Assembly (NCBI GenBank): GCA_050298535.1
Contig: JBNKUI010000091.1
Coordinates: forward strand, 75,681 to 139,680
DNA length: 64,000 bases
Reading direction: 5' to 3'
DNA from: JABDMH01 sp050298535
GTDB lineage: Bacteria > Bacteroidota > Bacteroidia > Chitinophagales > Saprospiraceae
Shown one piece after another: positions 46,833 to 55,781 of the stretch (position 1 is the stretch's first letter; the number at the start of each line of letters is the position of its first letter). A model generated the notes under the pieces. That model saw only the letters and a list, made by a program, of their open reading frames with translations, was not told where the DNA came from and searched no databases. The position numbers were made by a program, and so were the translations under genes.

Positions 46833-47945
46833 ATGAAATCAGTGTTTGATAATCTTAGCCTTCTGTTATCACTTTTCGTGTTAAACATACACTGTGATAG
46901 CGGAAGAACCACTGCAGTAATGTCAGAAAGTGAGTTGCCGATGGAGACACCTATGCATTTGACCCTTTCACAGGCTAATCAGTTGGCACGACTGCCACTG
47001 GATTGCATTCAGACCGAGTTTCCTAATAAGTTGGGACAGGTATTGGAAGATGCATCAGAAATGGGTACACCAGCAGTGTTGCATCCTGCATTCTATGGAT
47101 GCTTTGACTGGCATTCCTCGGTACATGGGCATTGGTCATTGGTTAAACTCTTGAAAAATTTTCCAGATCTGAGTCATGCAGAAGAGGCTCGGAGTGCCCT
47201 GGCTACGAATATGACAGCCGAGAACATTCAGGGGGAACTGGGATACTTTCAACGTCAGACAAGCTCATCCTATGAAAGGACCTATGGATGGGCGTGGCTG
47301 CTAAAGCTGGCGGAGGAACTGCATACCTGGGATGATCCACTGGCAAGGGAGCTGTCGGAGAATCTTCACCCTCTGACTGAACTTATAGTGGATCGGTATC
47401 TTGCATTCCTTCCCAAACTCATCTATCCGATTCGTGTGGGGGAGCATACTAATACAGCATTTGGATTGACATTTGCCCTCGACTATGCTCGTACGACAGG
47501 ACACAAGGCTCTGGTGTCCATGATCGAAGAGCGCGCTAGAACGTATTATTTAGGTGACAGGGGATGTCCCCTCAATTGGGAACCCAGTGGATTCGATTTT
47601 CTCTCACCCTGTCTGGAGGAAGTGGATCTGATGCGGAGAGTGCTGGATTCGACGGAGTTTAGTGGCTGGGTGAACGAGTTCTTGCCGACGCTGGCCAAAT
47701 CTACCTTCGCATTGGAAGTCGGGAAGGTTTCTGATCGTTCGGATGGCAAACTGGTCCATTTAGATGGACTCAATTTTAGCAGAGCTTGGGTGATGTATGG
47801 CATTGCTCAACAGTATCCAGAGTATGGTCATCTTATCAATGTGGCAAATCAGCACATTGGACATTCACTACCCAATCTGGTGGATGATTCCTATGAAGGA
47901 GGTCATTGGCTAGGGAGCTTTGCTATATATGCGTTGAGCCAATAG
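46833..47945 (+). CDS. DUF2891-family exported protein
   Basis: A 370-aa protein. The family signature HPAFYGCFDWHSSVHGHWSL is near residue 90. Further conserved stretches are RTYGWAWLLKLAEEL, YPIRVGEHTNTAFGLTFALDYA and CPLNWEPSGFDFLSPCLEEVDLMRRVL. The pattern is an (alpha/alpha)-barrel like some glycan-active enzymes, with several conserved His/Glu/Asp, but no reaction is established for DUF2891. A hydrophobic N-terminus with Cys (LNIHCDSG) suggests a lipoprotein. Monocistronic. Confidence 0.85.
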   Translation: MKSVFDNLSLLLSLFVLNIHCDSGRTTAVMSESELPMETPMHLTLSQANQLARLPLDCIQTEFPNKLGQVLEDASEMGTPAVLHPAFYGCFDWHSSVHGHWSLVKLLKNFPDLSHAEEARSALATNMTAENIQGELGYFQRQTSSSYERTYGWAWLLKLAEELHTWDDPLARELSENLHPLTELIVDRYLAFLPKLIYPIRVGEHTNTAFGLTFALDYARTTGHKALVSMIEERARTYYLGDRGCPLNWEPSGFDFLSPCLEEVDLMRRVLDSTEFSGWVNEFLPTLAKSTFALEVGKVSDRSDGKLVHLDGLNFSRAWVMYGIAQQYPEYGHLINVANQHIGHSLPNLVDDSYEGGHWLGSFAIYALSQ

Positions 47946-47994
47946 AGACACAAGGAAGCTAGGCTCCCCCCGACTTATTTGAGACCAACAATAA

Positions 47995-48282
47995 TTAGCG
48001 AGCATTCAAAAGATAGTGTTTCATGTCGTACAGACCACCTCCATTATACACCTCCTTCACACCATTGGCAAGTAGATAATTGGCGGCCTGCCCGCTGCGG
48101 TTTCCACTGCGGCAGTACAGTACCAGGGGCTTAGCCATGTCTCGAAGTTCTGCAAAATGTTGAGGCACTTCACTTAAGGGAATGTTCAGGGCACCCTGGA
48201 TATGATCCGCCTCAAATTCATAAGGTTCACGCACATCAATGATAGTGGCGTGATTATCTCTTAAAGCTGTCTGAATACTCAT
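47995..48282 (-). CDS. Single-domain rhodanese-like protein
   Basis: A 95-aa protein with TIIDVREPYEFEADHIQGALNIP and the active-site loop CRSGNRS (57-63), where Cys57 carries the persulfide. It is cytoplasmic (no signal). Such small rhodaneses transfer sulfur from thiosulfate or other donors, or act in redox relays. It is divergent from the LigD-polymerase gene. Confidence 0.92.
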   Translation of the reverse strand: MSIQTALRDNHATIIDVREPYEFEADHIQGALNIPLSEVPQHFAELRDMAKPLVLYCRSGNRSGQAANYLLANGVKEVYNGGGLYDMKHYLLNAR

Positions 48283-48392
48283 TTTTCCTTTTTTTGATCA
48301 AATAAATAGCATTTTGCAAAAAGAAATTGTGAGTAATATCACATAACATGATCAGCAGATTATCATACATTCATTTTATCACTTTCATAAGT

Positions 48393-49274
48393 ATGAATGA
48401 GCTTCGAAACATTGATGGGAAGGAAATTGAATTTACGAATCTGAATAAGATACTATACCCTGCCATTGCCGTTAAGAAAAGTGATGTTTTAGATTACTAT
48501 CAACATGTGTCTAACTATCTCCTTGAATTTGGTGTGGACAGACTATTATCTCTATTACGGTGTCCTGGTGGAGTTACTGACAACTGCTTTTTTCAACGAA
48601 ACAAACCATCCTGGGCACCGGATTGGATACAAAGTGTGGAGGTGGGGGTTGAGAAAACTGCAGATTATGTTTTGTTAAGAAATCGAGCCTCCTTATTCTG
48701 GCTTATACAGATTGACACACTAGAGATACATGCAACCTCAGTGAAATATGATAATCTTGAGAGACCTGATTTGATTATTTTCGACCTAGATCCTTTCGAG
48801 GGAATGTCTTTTGGAATGCTTGTAGAAATGGCTTTTGAAATAAAGAAGATCCTTGAATCAATGGGCATTGTTCCTTTTGTAAAGACTTCAGGAAAAAAGG
48901 GTATACATTTGTATTGTCCGGTCCGGGCCAAGCATGGTTTTAATGAAGTTTTTCAAATTGCACATCGCCTCGCTCAGAAAATAATTAATACTATATCATC
49001 GTGCACTTTGGACTTATCCAAGAGTGCAAGAAAGGATGAAGTGCTAATTGATGTATATCGAAACCATCCATATCAATCCATGATATTGCCATATAGTTTA
49101 CGAGCCACTGATAATGCTACGGTCTCTATGCCCCTTACATGGAAGCAGTTGGAAAGTATTAAGTCACCCAGCGATTTCTCTATTTATACTGTTGCTGACT
49201 ACCTGGAAATACATGGTGATCCCTGGATGGATATGACTGAGCAAGCCATCTCCCTCGGCTCATTAAATATTTAG
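48393..49274 (+). CDS. Stand-alone LigD-type polymerase domain (AEP)
   Basis: A 293-aa archaeo-eukaryotic primase/polymerase of the LigD POL family. Metal-binding Asp pair IIFDLDPFEG (131-133) is followed by the catalytic KTSGKKGIHLYCPV and a third-acid region VLIDVYRNHPYQS. The N-terminus (TNLNKILYPAIAVKKSDVLDYY) is typical. In NHEJ LigD the polymerase is fused to a ligase and nuclease; here neither is present and no ku gene lies in the window. It probably fills gaps or primes in an alternative end-joining or repair path. ATG 48393 is preferred over the open frame from 48348. Confidence 0.9.
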   Translation: MNELRNIDGKEIEFTNLNKILYPAIAVKKSDVLDYYQHVSNYLLEFGVDRLLSLLRCPGGVTDNCFFQRNKPSWAPDWIQSVEVGVEKTADYVLLRNRASLFWLIQIDTLEIHATSVKYDNLERPDLIIFDLDPFEGMSFGMLVEMAFEIKKILESMGIVPFVKTSGKKGIHLYCPVRAKHGFNEVFQIAHRLAQKIINTISSCTLDLSKSARKDEVLIDVYRNHPYQSMILPYSLRATDNATVSMPLTWKQLESIKSPSDFSIYTVADYLEIHGDPWMDMTEQAISLGSLNI

Positions 49275-49928
49275 GATGTACTGATACCAAAGGTGATTTC
49301 GACTTTGCAATATGATATTAGCTTAAATCCAGGATACTTTAACAGGGATGTATAATGTGTCTGCCCCTTGCACTATTTTGAGTCTCATGCCAATCCAAAG
49401 ACAAGTTCATATTTTGCCAGAGTGTAATAATGACATCCCATCACAAGATGATTACTTTTTTTGGTAAAGGCAGTCGTAAGAGCGTTTAAATAGTCAGTCC
49501 ATGGGTAGGGATTGAAGAGTCAGAATAGCTTATTCAAAATGCTGCCATTTTTAAAAAAAAGAGGTAGATATAGTCAATAATATATTTCTTAAGTCAGTCT
49601 CTTTTTTGGCTGCTAACATGTTATTTTTTTCTTTTTCTAGAAGTTGATGGATGGGAATCAATGATTTTGCCAATAGAAATTCGTCAGTGTGATAAGTCTA
49701 TAAATGCACAAATATAAATATATGCCACTCATGCTGATAATTGCCAGTATTGGGAGTCGAAAAAGTATGGCTGATGTCTGAAAGACTTGTGAAAAAATTT
49801 CACTGAAATAGTGGAGATATTGTTTGGGAACATAGGTGCCCTTTGGAGGAAGAACAATTGGCAGTCTTAATAATTTATTTATAGAATTTTGCTCATAGGA
49901 TAAACATAATTTACTTTATAAATATGAA
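49275..49928. other. Long AT-rich gap before the D-LDH gene
   Basis: About 650 bases without a supportable gene. Several homopolymer runs occur (A8 near 49553, T7 near 49623). Short open frames such as 49432-49491 (MTSHHKMITFFGKGSRKSV) carry no recognisable motif. The right end holds the damaged start of the D-LDH gene. The region may be a decayed locus or the footprint of a deletion. Confidence 0.55.
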
Positions 49929-49988
49929 GTAGCTGTATTTAGCTCCAAGAGTTATGACCGAGATTTTATTGAGGCAGTCAATGAACGT

Positions 49989-50927
49989 TTGGATAGTCCC
50001 CATACATTTGTTTTCTATGAAGCTTCTCTTGATCCATCCACCGTGTCGTTGGCAAAAGATTTTGATGGTATCTGTGTATTTGTAAATGACGACCTATCCG
50101 GTAAGATTCTGAAGCAACTAAGTTCATATGGAGTACGGGTAGTCGCTCTACGTTGTGCTGGTTACAATAATGTGGATCTGGATGTGGCCGGAGAAATGAA
50201 GATGCATGTGGTGCGAGTACCCTCATATTCTCCCCATGCTGTAGCAGAGCATGCTGTGGCACTGATCCTGACGCTAAACCGAAAAACACATAAATCATAC
50301 AATAGAGTCCGAGAGCACAACTTCTCGCTCAATAAATTGATGGGATTCGATCTAAAAGATAAAACCGTAGGAGTGGTGGGTACGGGTAAAATAGGAGTTG
50401 CCTTCAGTAAGATAATGCTGGGATTTGGCTGTAAGGTGCGAGCTTTTGACCTCTATACCAACCGAGCGCTAGAGGATGCGGGTGTGGAATATGTTTCGCT
50501 AGACGATCTCTGCCTACAATCGGACATCATATCACTCCATTGTCCACTGACTCGGGATACCTACCATCTAATTGACAAAAGCAAACTAAAGCTCATGAAA
50601 GCCGGGGTAATGCTTATCAATACCAGTCGGGGTGCATTGATCAACACACACGATGTCATTCAGGCACTCAAACGGAGAAAGTTGGGCTATTTGGGCCTGG
50701 ATGTATATGAAGAGGAGGACGCTATATTCTTTAAGGATCTGTCAGAAGATGTGATACTGGATGATCAAATTGCCAGACTTATGTCTTTCCCAAATGTACT
50801 GATCACCGGTCATCAGGCTTTTTTTACCCGGGAAGCGATGGAAGAGATAGCTTCTACCACCATTCAGAATCTATCTGATATTGAAGAGGATGGAACCTGT
50901 GAAAATGAGATTACTATAAGTGACTAA
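49989..50927 (+). CDS. D-lactate dehydrogenase (2-hydroxyacid dehydrogenase), start region frameshifted
   Basis: An NAD-dependent D-2-hydroxyacid dehydrogenase. The Rossmann loop is VGVVGTGKIGVAF. Catalytic residues are visible as Arg in NTSRGALIN, Glu in DVYEEEDA and His in ITGHQAFFT. The first usable start in frame is TTG 49989. However, the frame is open from 49899 and encodes VAVFSSKSYDRDFIEAVNE immediately upstream, matching the family N-terminus. The expected ATG (49924-49926) is one base out of frame (ATGAAGTAG), so one base seems lost at codon 2. The enzyme reduces pyruvate to D-lactate; function may be impaired if TTG is used, because the first strand is removed. Confidence 0.85.
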   Translation: MDSPHTFVFYEASLDPSTVSLAKDFDGICVFVNDDLSGKILKQLSSYGVRVVALRCAGYNNVDLDVAGEMKMHVVRVPSYSPHAVAEHAVALILTLNRKTHKSYNRVREHNFSLNKLMGFDLKDKTVGVVGTGKIGVAFSKIMLGFGCKVRAFDLYTNRALEDAGVEYVSLDDLCLQSDIISLHCPLTRDTYHLIDKSKLKLMKAGVMLINTSRGALINTHDVIQALKRRKLGYLGLDVYEEEDAIFFKDLSEDVILDDQIARLMSFPNVLITGHQAFFTREAMEEIASTTIQNLSDIEEDGTCENEITISD

Positions 50928-51397
50928 AGATATTCATCCCGGGTGATCCAGAGTTCTTCTATACGATACATGTGGAAATGATCATGCATCACATGGTGTC
51001 GGAGGAGTATATACGCACCATAATCTGTGTATTCTTCATGGTCAGCTTTCTTTAGCCAATCATCCTGTTGGAAAGATCTTAGCAAATCGATGGTCTCCTC
51101 GCGCATGGTCACAAGTTTTGTTATCGCTTGCTCGAGATTGTCATCTATAAGATTATCCTCGACGGTCTCTCCTGGAATGTAGGAGGCAAAGTCTGGCCGG
51201 TCTTCTTGCAGAAATCGTCGATATCTTTGCTGTATCATTTGCTCGGCTACCGGTAGATGGCATGCATGCTCGTGGATCGACCATTTTCCTTTTTTTCGTC
51301 TTTCTTTAAGTAAACTGGGAGGAATGGATGCCAGTAAATTTTGCAGAAAGACGGGTCCTTTTTCCAGCGTATCAATGAGCATTTGGATATCCTGCAT
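50924..51397 (-). CDS. DinB/DUF664-like four-helix protein
   Basis: A 157-aa helical protein with the DinB-superfamily metal-binding pattern: KWSIHEHACHLPVAEQ near the N-terminus and RHHVMHDHFHMYRIEEL near the C-terminus, providing the three His ligands. The family includes thiol-dependent transferases (bacillithiol or mycothiol type) and uncharacterised stress proteins. ATG 51397 is preferred over 51418. It overlaps the convergent D-LDH stop by 4 bases. Confidence 0.85.
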   Translation of the reverse strand: MQDIQMLIDTLEKGPVFLQNLLASIPPSLLKERRKKGKWSIHEHACHLPVAEQMIQQRYRRFLQEDRPDFASYIPGETVEDNLIDDNLEQAITKLVTMREETIDLLRSFQQDDWLKKADHEEYTDYGAYILLRHHVMHDHFHMYRIEELWITRDEYL

Positions 51398-51487
51398 ATT
51401 CTTACATTTAGAGATCAAAGTTATGGTATTGACGATTAACTGGAATGGAGAACTCCATCATGCTTCTCCCTTCGAAAACAGGAAAGG

Positions 51488-52285
51488 ATGAAGACATATA
51501 TTGTAGATGCATTTACTGCGCAACCCTTCAAAGGAAATCCTGCAGGAGTCTGTCTGTTGGAAACCGCAATCGACAACGAACTTATGTTGAACATTGCAGC
51601 AGAGCTCGGAATGTCTGAAACTGCCTTTTTACAAAAGAGACACAACGACAACTACAGCATTCGATATTTTTCGCCGAGAATGGAGATCCCTCTGTGTGGG
51701 CATGCTACGCTGGCTTCTACCAAAGTATTGCATGAGATCACAGGTCTTCAGCGCATCTTTTTCCATACGGTGGAAAGTCTTCAATTGGATGTCAAAGTAC
51801 AGGACAATCGGATCACTATGGAGTTTCCCCGGTATGATACTTCCCCGACGGAAGTACCTCAGGAAATGTTAAACGCTCTTGGGCTGACCAGCATGGTGGC
51901 AGCTGTGTATAATGCTGAAACCAATATTATTCTAATTGAGATTGAAGATCCGCAAAGGTTGCAGGGGCTGACTCCAAATTTTGTTGATTTGCAGGGTAGC
52001 TACAAGGGTATCAATGGGGTGCTGATTACTTCCCCATCTTCTGATAATCGCTTTGATTTTTTTTCCCGGTACTTTTGGCCCTGGAGTGGCACCAACGAGG
52101 ATCCGGTGACCGGGGCAACCCATACTTTTCTGGCTCCCTATTGGGCTGAAAAGTTGGGAAAAAACAGGCTGAGAAGTTTTCAGGCATCACAAAGGACGGG
52201 TCATATGCAAGTAAAGGTGTATGAGGATTCGATATTAATAAGCGGTGAGGCAATGATTGTGCTTGAGGGAATTTTACGAATTTAG
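51488..52285 (+). CDS. PhzF-family isomerase-like protein
   Basis: A 265-aa protein of the diaminopimelate-epimerase fold. The catalytic Glu is in GMSETAF (E44). Other markers are RYFSPRMEIPLCGHATLAS and the second-half GTNEDPVTGATH. PhzF itself isomerises a phenazine precursor, but most family members act on unknown metabolites and no phenazine genes are here. It is followed 18 bases later by the GH140-like gene on the same strand. Confidence 0.92.
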   Translation: MKTYIVDAFTAQPFKGNPAGVCLLETAIDNELMLNIAAELGMSETAFLQKRHNDNYSIRYFSPRMEIPLCGHATLASTKVLHEITGLQRIFFHTVESLQLDVKVQDNRITMEFPRYDTSPTEVPQEMLNALGLTSMVAAVYNAETNIILIEIEDPQRLQGLTPNFVDLQGSYKGINGVLITSPSSDNRFDFFSRYFWPWSGTNEDPVTGATHTFLAPYWAEKLGKNRLRSFQASQRTGHMQVKVYEDSILISGEAMIVLEGILRI

Positions 52286-52303
52286 TCGGATAACAGAATA
52301 TAT

Positions 52304-53668
52304 ATGAGACTACTGTGGTGTTTCATTTTTCTTTGGTACTCTTCGGCCATGCAGGGACAGAAACTTCCGCTACTTAAGGTATCTGATGATGACCGGTACC
52401 TGGTGACAGAAGCTGGTGAGCCTTTTTTCTGGCTTGGAGGCACGGCATGGGAGCTTCTACACCGACTGGATAAAGAAGAAACTACCCTGTATCTGGAGGA
52501 TCGTGCTTCAAAAGGTTTTACAGTGGTTCAGACGGTTGTACTTGCCGAACTGGATGGGTTGAGGACCCCCAATGCTGAGGGTGCGGTACCCCTTATTGAC
52601 ATGGATCCAACGAAGCTCAATGAGCCGTACTTTGAAAATGTGGACCATGTGATCCGGCAGGCAGAGTCTCTAGGCATGTATGTCGCCTTGTTGCCCACCT
52701 GGGGCGACAAATTTAATCTGGCAAGCTGGGGTACCGGTCCCACCATCTTCACGCCTGACAATGCAGAAAGCTTTGGATTGCAACTGGCAGAACGCTACCT
52801 CGACTATAACAACATCATTTGGGTGTTGGGTGGTGATCGTTGGCCGGAGGACGATGAGGACCGCGCCATTATCAACCGCATGGCCAAAGGGATTCGTGCT
52901 GTTGATACGCGTCACTTGATTACCTACCACCCGAATGGAAACAAAAAGGGCACCGATTATTTTAATGAATCATGGATGGATTTTGACATGTTTCAAAGTG
53001 GTCATGATCGAAGAGTACTGGATTTTGCTTTTGTTGAATCCAGTCATACGGTGGTGCCAAAGCGTCCCGTAGTAAATGGCGAACCACGGTATGAAAATCA
53101 CCCTAACCGCTTCAGTCCTCAACAATATGGATGGATGGATGATAGTGACATTCGTACCTCAGCCTACTGGACCCTGTTGTCCGGAGGCGCTGGTTATACC
53201 TATGGAAGTCATGATATCTGGCAGATGTATGATGCGGGTCGAGAAGCTATCAATGGAGCCAGAACCAGTTGGAAGGTGAGTCTGGACCTTCCGGGTAGTC
53301 GACAACTTACCTATATGAAGCGTCTATTTGAAGCTTTTCCCTGGCAACAGATGCAGAACAATCCAGCGTTGATCAATGGCACTAATAATCGCGACTCAAC
53401 CTTTCAGATTGCTGCTATAGGACCTATGCAGGATTTTGTCATTGCTTATACGCCATTTGGCCAGCCTTTGGATCTAAATGTTTCCTCTATGAAAGCAGAA
53501 AAGGTCGATGCCTACTGGTATAATCCCCGGGATGGACGATCACTCAGAATTGATACGTATGATCTAGAGGATTCGATACAGTTTGAGCCCTGGTCTGTGG
53601 GTAGGGGAAGTGATATGGTGTTGGTCCTCATAGCACAAGGTGCTGATTTTGAATTGCCTGGATTATAA
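52304..53668 (+). CDS. Glycoside hydrolase, DUF4038/GH140-like (apiosidase type)
   Basis: A 454-aa secreted enzyme. The signal peptide ends around MQGQ. The catalytic TIM barrel (about 22-345) begins with the DUF4038 signature LVTEAGEPFFWLGGTAWELLH and contains IIWVLGGDRWPEDDED and RPVVNGEPRYENHP, each with candidate catalytic acids (Asp/Glu). A beta domain (about 365-450: FVIAYTPFGQPLDLNVS, YWYNPRDGRS) follows. GH140 members cleave apiose from pectin RG-II. This suggests pectin-derived glycan use; the true substrate is uncertain. The stop overlaps that of the convergent pirin gene. Confidence 0.85.
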   Translation: MRLLWCFIFLWYSSAMQGQKLPLLKVSDDDRYLVTEAGEPFFWLGGTAWELLHRLDKEETTLYLEDRASKGFTVVQTVVLAELDGLRTPNAEGAVPLIDMDPTKLNEPYFENVDHVIRQAESLGMYVALLPTWGDKFNLASWGTGPTIFTPDNAESFGLQLAERYLDYNNIIWVLGGDRWPEDDEDRAIINRMAKGIRAVDTRHLITYHPNGNKKGTDYFNESWMDFDMFQSGHDRRVLDFAFVESSHTVVPKRPVVNGEPRYENHPNRFSPQQYGWMDDSDIRTSAYWTLLSGGAGYTYGSHDIWQMYDAGREAINGARTSWKVSLDLPGSRQLTYMKRLFEAFPWQQMQNNPALINGTNNRDSTFQIAAIGPMQDFVIAYTPFGQPLDLNVSSMKAEKVDAYWYNPRDGRSLRIDTYDLEDSIQFEPWSVGRGSDMVLVLIAQGADFELPGL

Positions 53669-54538
53669 TTCGTCCTCTATAAGTATACCCATCTTTCCCA
53701 TTTGGTAGTCACGCATAGCGTGGAGTAACTCGGATTCGCTATTCATCACAAAAGGACCCTGTTTGGCAACGGGTTCATCCAGGGGCTGGCCCGCTAGAAG
53801 CAGAAATTCAGCATCCGATTCCGCTGTAACTTCAATGATTTCTTTTTCATCGTCGAAAATGGCGAGATGCTCCTGCTCAATAGGTCCGTATCCATGGATC
53901 CTTAGCTCTCCCCTGATCAGGTAAACCATGCTATTAAATCCCGACGGAATACGAAATAACTGCTGCCCCTGAGTTCTCGCTTTGGACCAAATGATAAGAA
54001 GAGGGCTTTCTGTTTTGATTCTGCCACGCTGTTGATCATAGTCTCCCGCCACCAATTTATGCTGAATCAAACCATCATTAGAAAAGAAGCCAGGCATGAC
54101 ATCTTGTGCCATAAATTGATAGGATGGAACCTGCATTTTGGAGGATGCCGGACTATTGATCCATAATTGAACGATTTCCTGTCTCCCTTTTCTTCGGATC
54201 AAGTCTTCTGAAGGTCTTTCACTATGAACAATACCCATCCCCGCATGCATCCATTGTACCTCACCTGCTTTGGCAATCTGACTGTTCCCCCGGCTGTCTC
54301 GGTGGTGCACTTCTCCTTCTATAACAAAGGTGACTGGGGAGAATCCCCGATGCGGATGTGGACCTACTCCCTGAATTTTTCCTGGCCTATCAAACAAAGG
54401 CTTCACTTTCGCATGGTGGAGCAACAGGAAGGGATCTACCTGATCCACTTGTTGGGTCGGGATCGCTTGCTTGACGGGAAACCCGCCCATATTAAGGCTT
54501 TGTGAGGGTAGGAGATATTTTACAGACTTCCTGCTCAT
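53663..54538 (-). CDS. Pirin family protein
   Basis: A 291-aa bicupin. The N-terminal metal site is formed by HPHRGF (His61, His63), plus His105 and Glu107 in MGIVHSERP. Pirins bind iron; some bacterial ones are quercetin 2,3-dioxygenases. The C-terminal cupin is partly degenerate. Cytoplasmic. It is divergent from the DUF2975 operon and overlaps the GH140-like stop by 6 bases. Confidence 0.92.
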   Translation of the reverse strand: MSRKSVKYLLPSQSLNMGGFPVKQAIPTQQVDQVDPFLLLHHAKVKPLFDRPGKIQGVGPHPHRGFSPVTFVIEGEVHHRDSRGNSQIAKAGEVQWMHAGMGIVHSERPSEDLIRRKGRQEIVQLWINSPASSKMQVPSYQFMAQDVMPGFFSNDGLIQHKLVAGDYDQQRGRIKTESPLLIIWSKARTQGQQLFRIPSGFNSMVYLIRGELRIHGYGPIEQEHLAIFDDEKEIIEVTAESDAEFLLLAGQPLDEPVAKQGPFVMNSESELLHAMRDYQMGKMGILIEDEL

Positions 54539-54610
54539 TATATGTGGCTTTGAAGTATAACACGAATAGCTGAAATCTGTTTTCGAAGAGCCACCTATCA
54601 GAAATGGTAA

Positions 54611-54637
54611 AATATTTTATGCAAAACATAAAATATT
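54611..54637. promoter_or_regulatory. Palindromic operator candidate of the DUF2975-XRE operon
   Basis: AATATTTTATG and CATAAAATATT form a perfect inverted repeat with a 5-base spacer, 26 bases before the DUF2975 start codon. Its position at the promoter and lack of a T-run favour an operator over a terminator. The XRE protein encoded downstream is the likely binder. Confidence 0.6.
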
Positions 54638-54663
54638 AACTCTTTAGGATAAACAGTCACAAA

Positions 54664-55215
54664 ATGATACGAAAAGCAATAATCCTAAGTAATGTTTTAA
54701 TGACGCTGACACTCCTGGGAATGGTAGGTGTTGCAGCTTTTTGGGCCTATTGGACCCTGAGTCCGGAAACATTTGCAAACTGGACCCTATGTGATAAATC
54801 TGATAGTAGTGGCACTTTCTTCAACATGTACATCTGCGTGGATGCTTATGAGGGAGAAGGCAAGTCAATCAACGATATCCCAAGCTTCTGGAAGTTCTGG
54901 ATGTTTTTTCAGTTGATAATGACATTGGGTATCTACTATCTCATAATGCGTGAAATAAAGGTCATCCTTAGCTCCATGAAAAGTCTTAATACCTTTTATG
55001 AAGGGAATATCCGCCATTTTAAAGTATTAGCTCGACTGGCTTTTATTGGATGGATAGTCAGCTTGATCTCATTCCATGAATCGGCCAATGGTCATATAAC
55101 CCTCTTGTTCGAATTCAGTATCGGTATGTTAATCCTGGCTATGGCCTTTTCACTGCTTTCCCGGATTTTTGAGGAGGGTAAGTTATTATTAGATGATAAA
55201 AGAATGATAGTATGA
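54664..55215 (+). CDS. DUF2975-family membrane protein
   Basis: A 183-aa protein with four membrane helices: one N-terminal (LMTLTLLGMVGVAAFWAYW), one around residue 85 (FFQLIMTLGIYYLIM) and two C-terminal. DUF2975 proteins are encoded with a small XRE regulator in many bacteria, as here. Their role is unknown; a membrane sensor for the regulator is a reasonable hypothesis. The stop overlaps the XRE start by ATGA. Confidence 0.88.
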   Translation: MIRKAIILSNVLMTLTLLGMVGVAAFWAYWTLSPETFANWTLCDKSDSSGTFFNMYICVDAYEGEGKSINDIPSFWKFWMFFQLIMTLGIYYLIMREIKVILSSMKSLNTFYEGNIRHFKVLARLAFIGWIVSLISFHESANGHITLLFEFSIGMLILAMAFSLLSRIFEEGKLLLDDKRMIV

Positions 55216-55412
55216 GTATCATAGTAAACCTTGACGTCATGCTGGCCAGACGAAAAATGATGTTGAAAGAACTCAGTGAGGATGTAGGTATTTCGGTTAC
55301 CAATCTTTCCCTACTAAAGACCGGTAAGGCAAAAGGCATACGATTCAACACCCTGGCAGCCATTTGTAAATCTCTTGACTGTACACCTGGCGATATCCTG
55401 GAGTACCGATAA
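55212..55412 (+). CDS. Small XRE-family regulator (YozG-like)
   Basis: A 66-aa single helix-turn-helix protein: LDVMLARRKMMLKELSEDVGIS, then VTNLSLLKTGKAKGIRFNTLAAICKSLDCTPGDIL. It is the usual partner of DUF2975. ATGA overlap with the membrane gene means coupled translation. It probably represses its own operon through the palindrome at 54611-54637. Confidence 0.93.
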   Translation: MSIIVNLDVMLARRKMMLKELSEDVGISVTNLSLLKTGKAKGIRFNTLAAICKSLDCTPGDILEYR

Positions 55413-55781
55413 GTGTCAAAATTTATCATGACAAAAATGTGGAAAAATCAAATGCATCAACTCTTATTATACATACTCATTTACCAAGTAGATTGAAACA
55501 TTTAGTGAATGGTGACTACACCGAAGCAATAAAACCCAGCATAATGATGAATCATGCCATCTATATCTATCGTGCCTCTCAGATCATGAAATCTATCCTC
55601 AGAATTACTTTTGTTTCTATTTGGATATGGTGGATTGCATTTCCAGAGAATCATGTAGATTGGCAGTTCGTTGTATGCCCTGTCCCTGCCATTTTAGGTA
55701 AGTTATTTTCGTCAGTAACTTGAGCAAAAAAGCGATATCTGTCGTAGCGAACAGAACCGGGCGGCCAGGTGTTTCACTTTC
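55413..55781. other. Intergenic region before the photolyase-family pseudogene
   Basis: A 369-base gap. A 94-codon frame at 55439-55723 exists, but it has no motif, no family resemblance and erratic composition, so I do not call it. No hairpin or repeat stands out. Confidence 0.5.

Noticed and set aside
55439..55723. 94-codon frame before the photolyase-family pseudogene
   Set aside because: No motif or coherent hydrophobic pattern; no coupling to neighbours.
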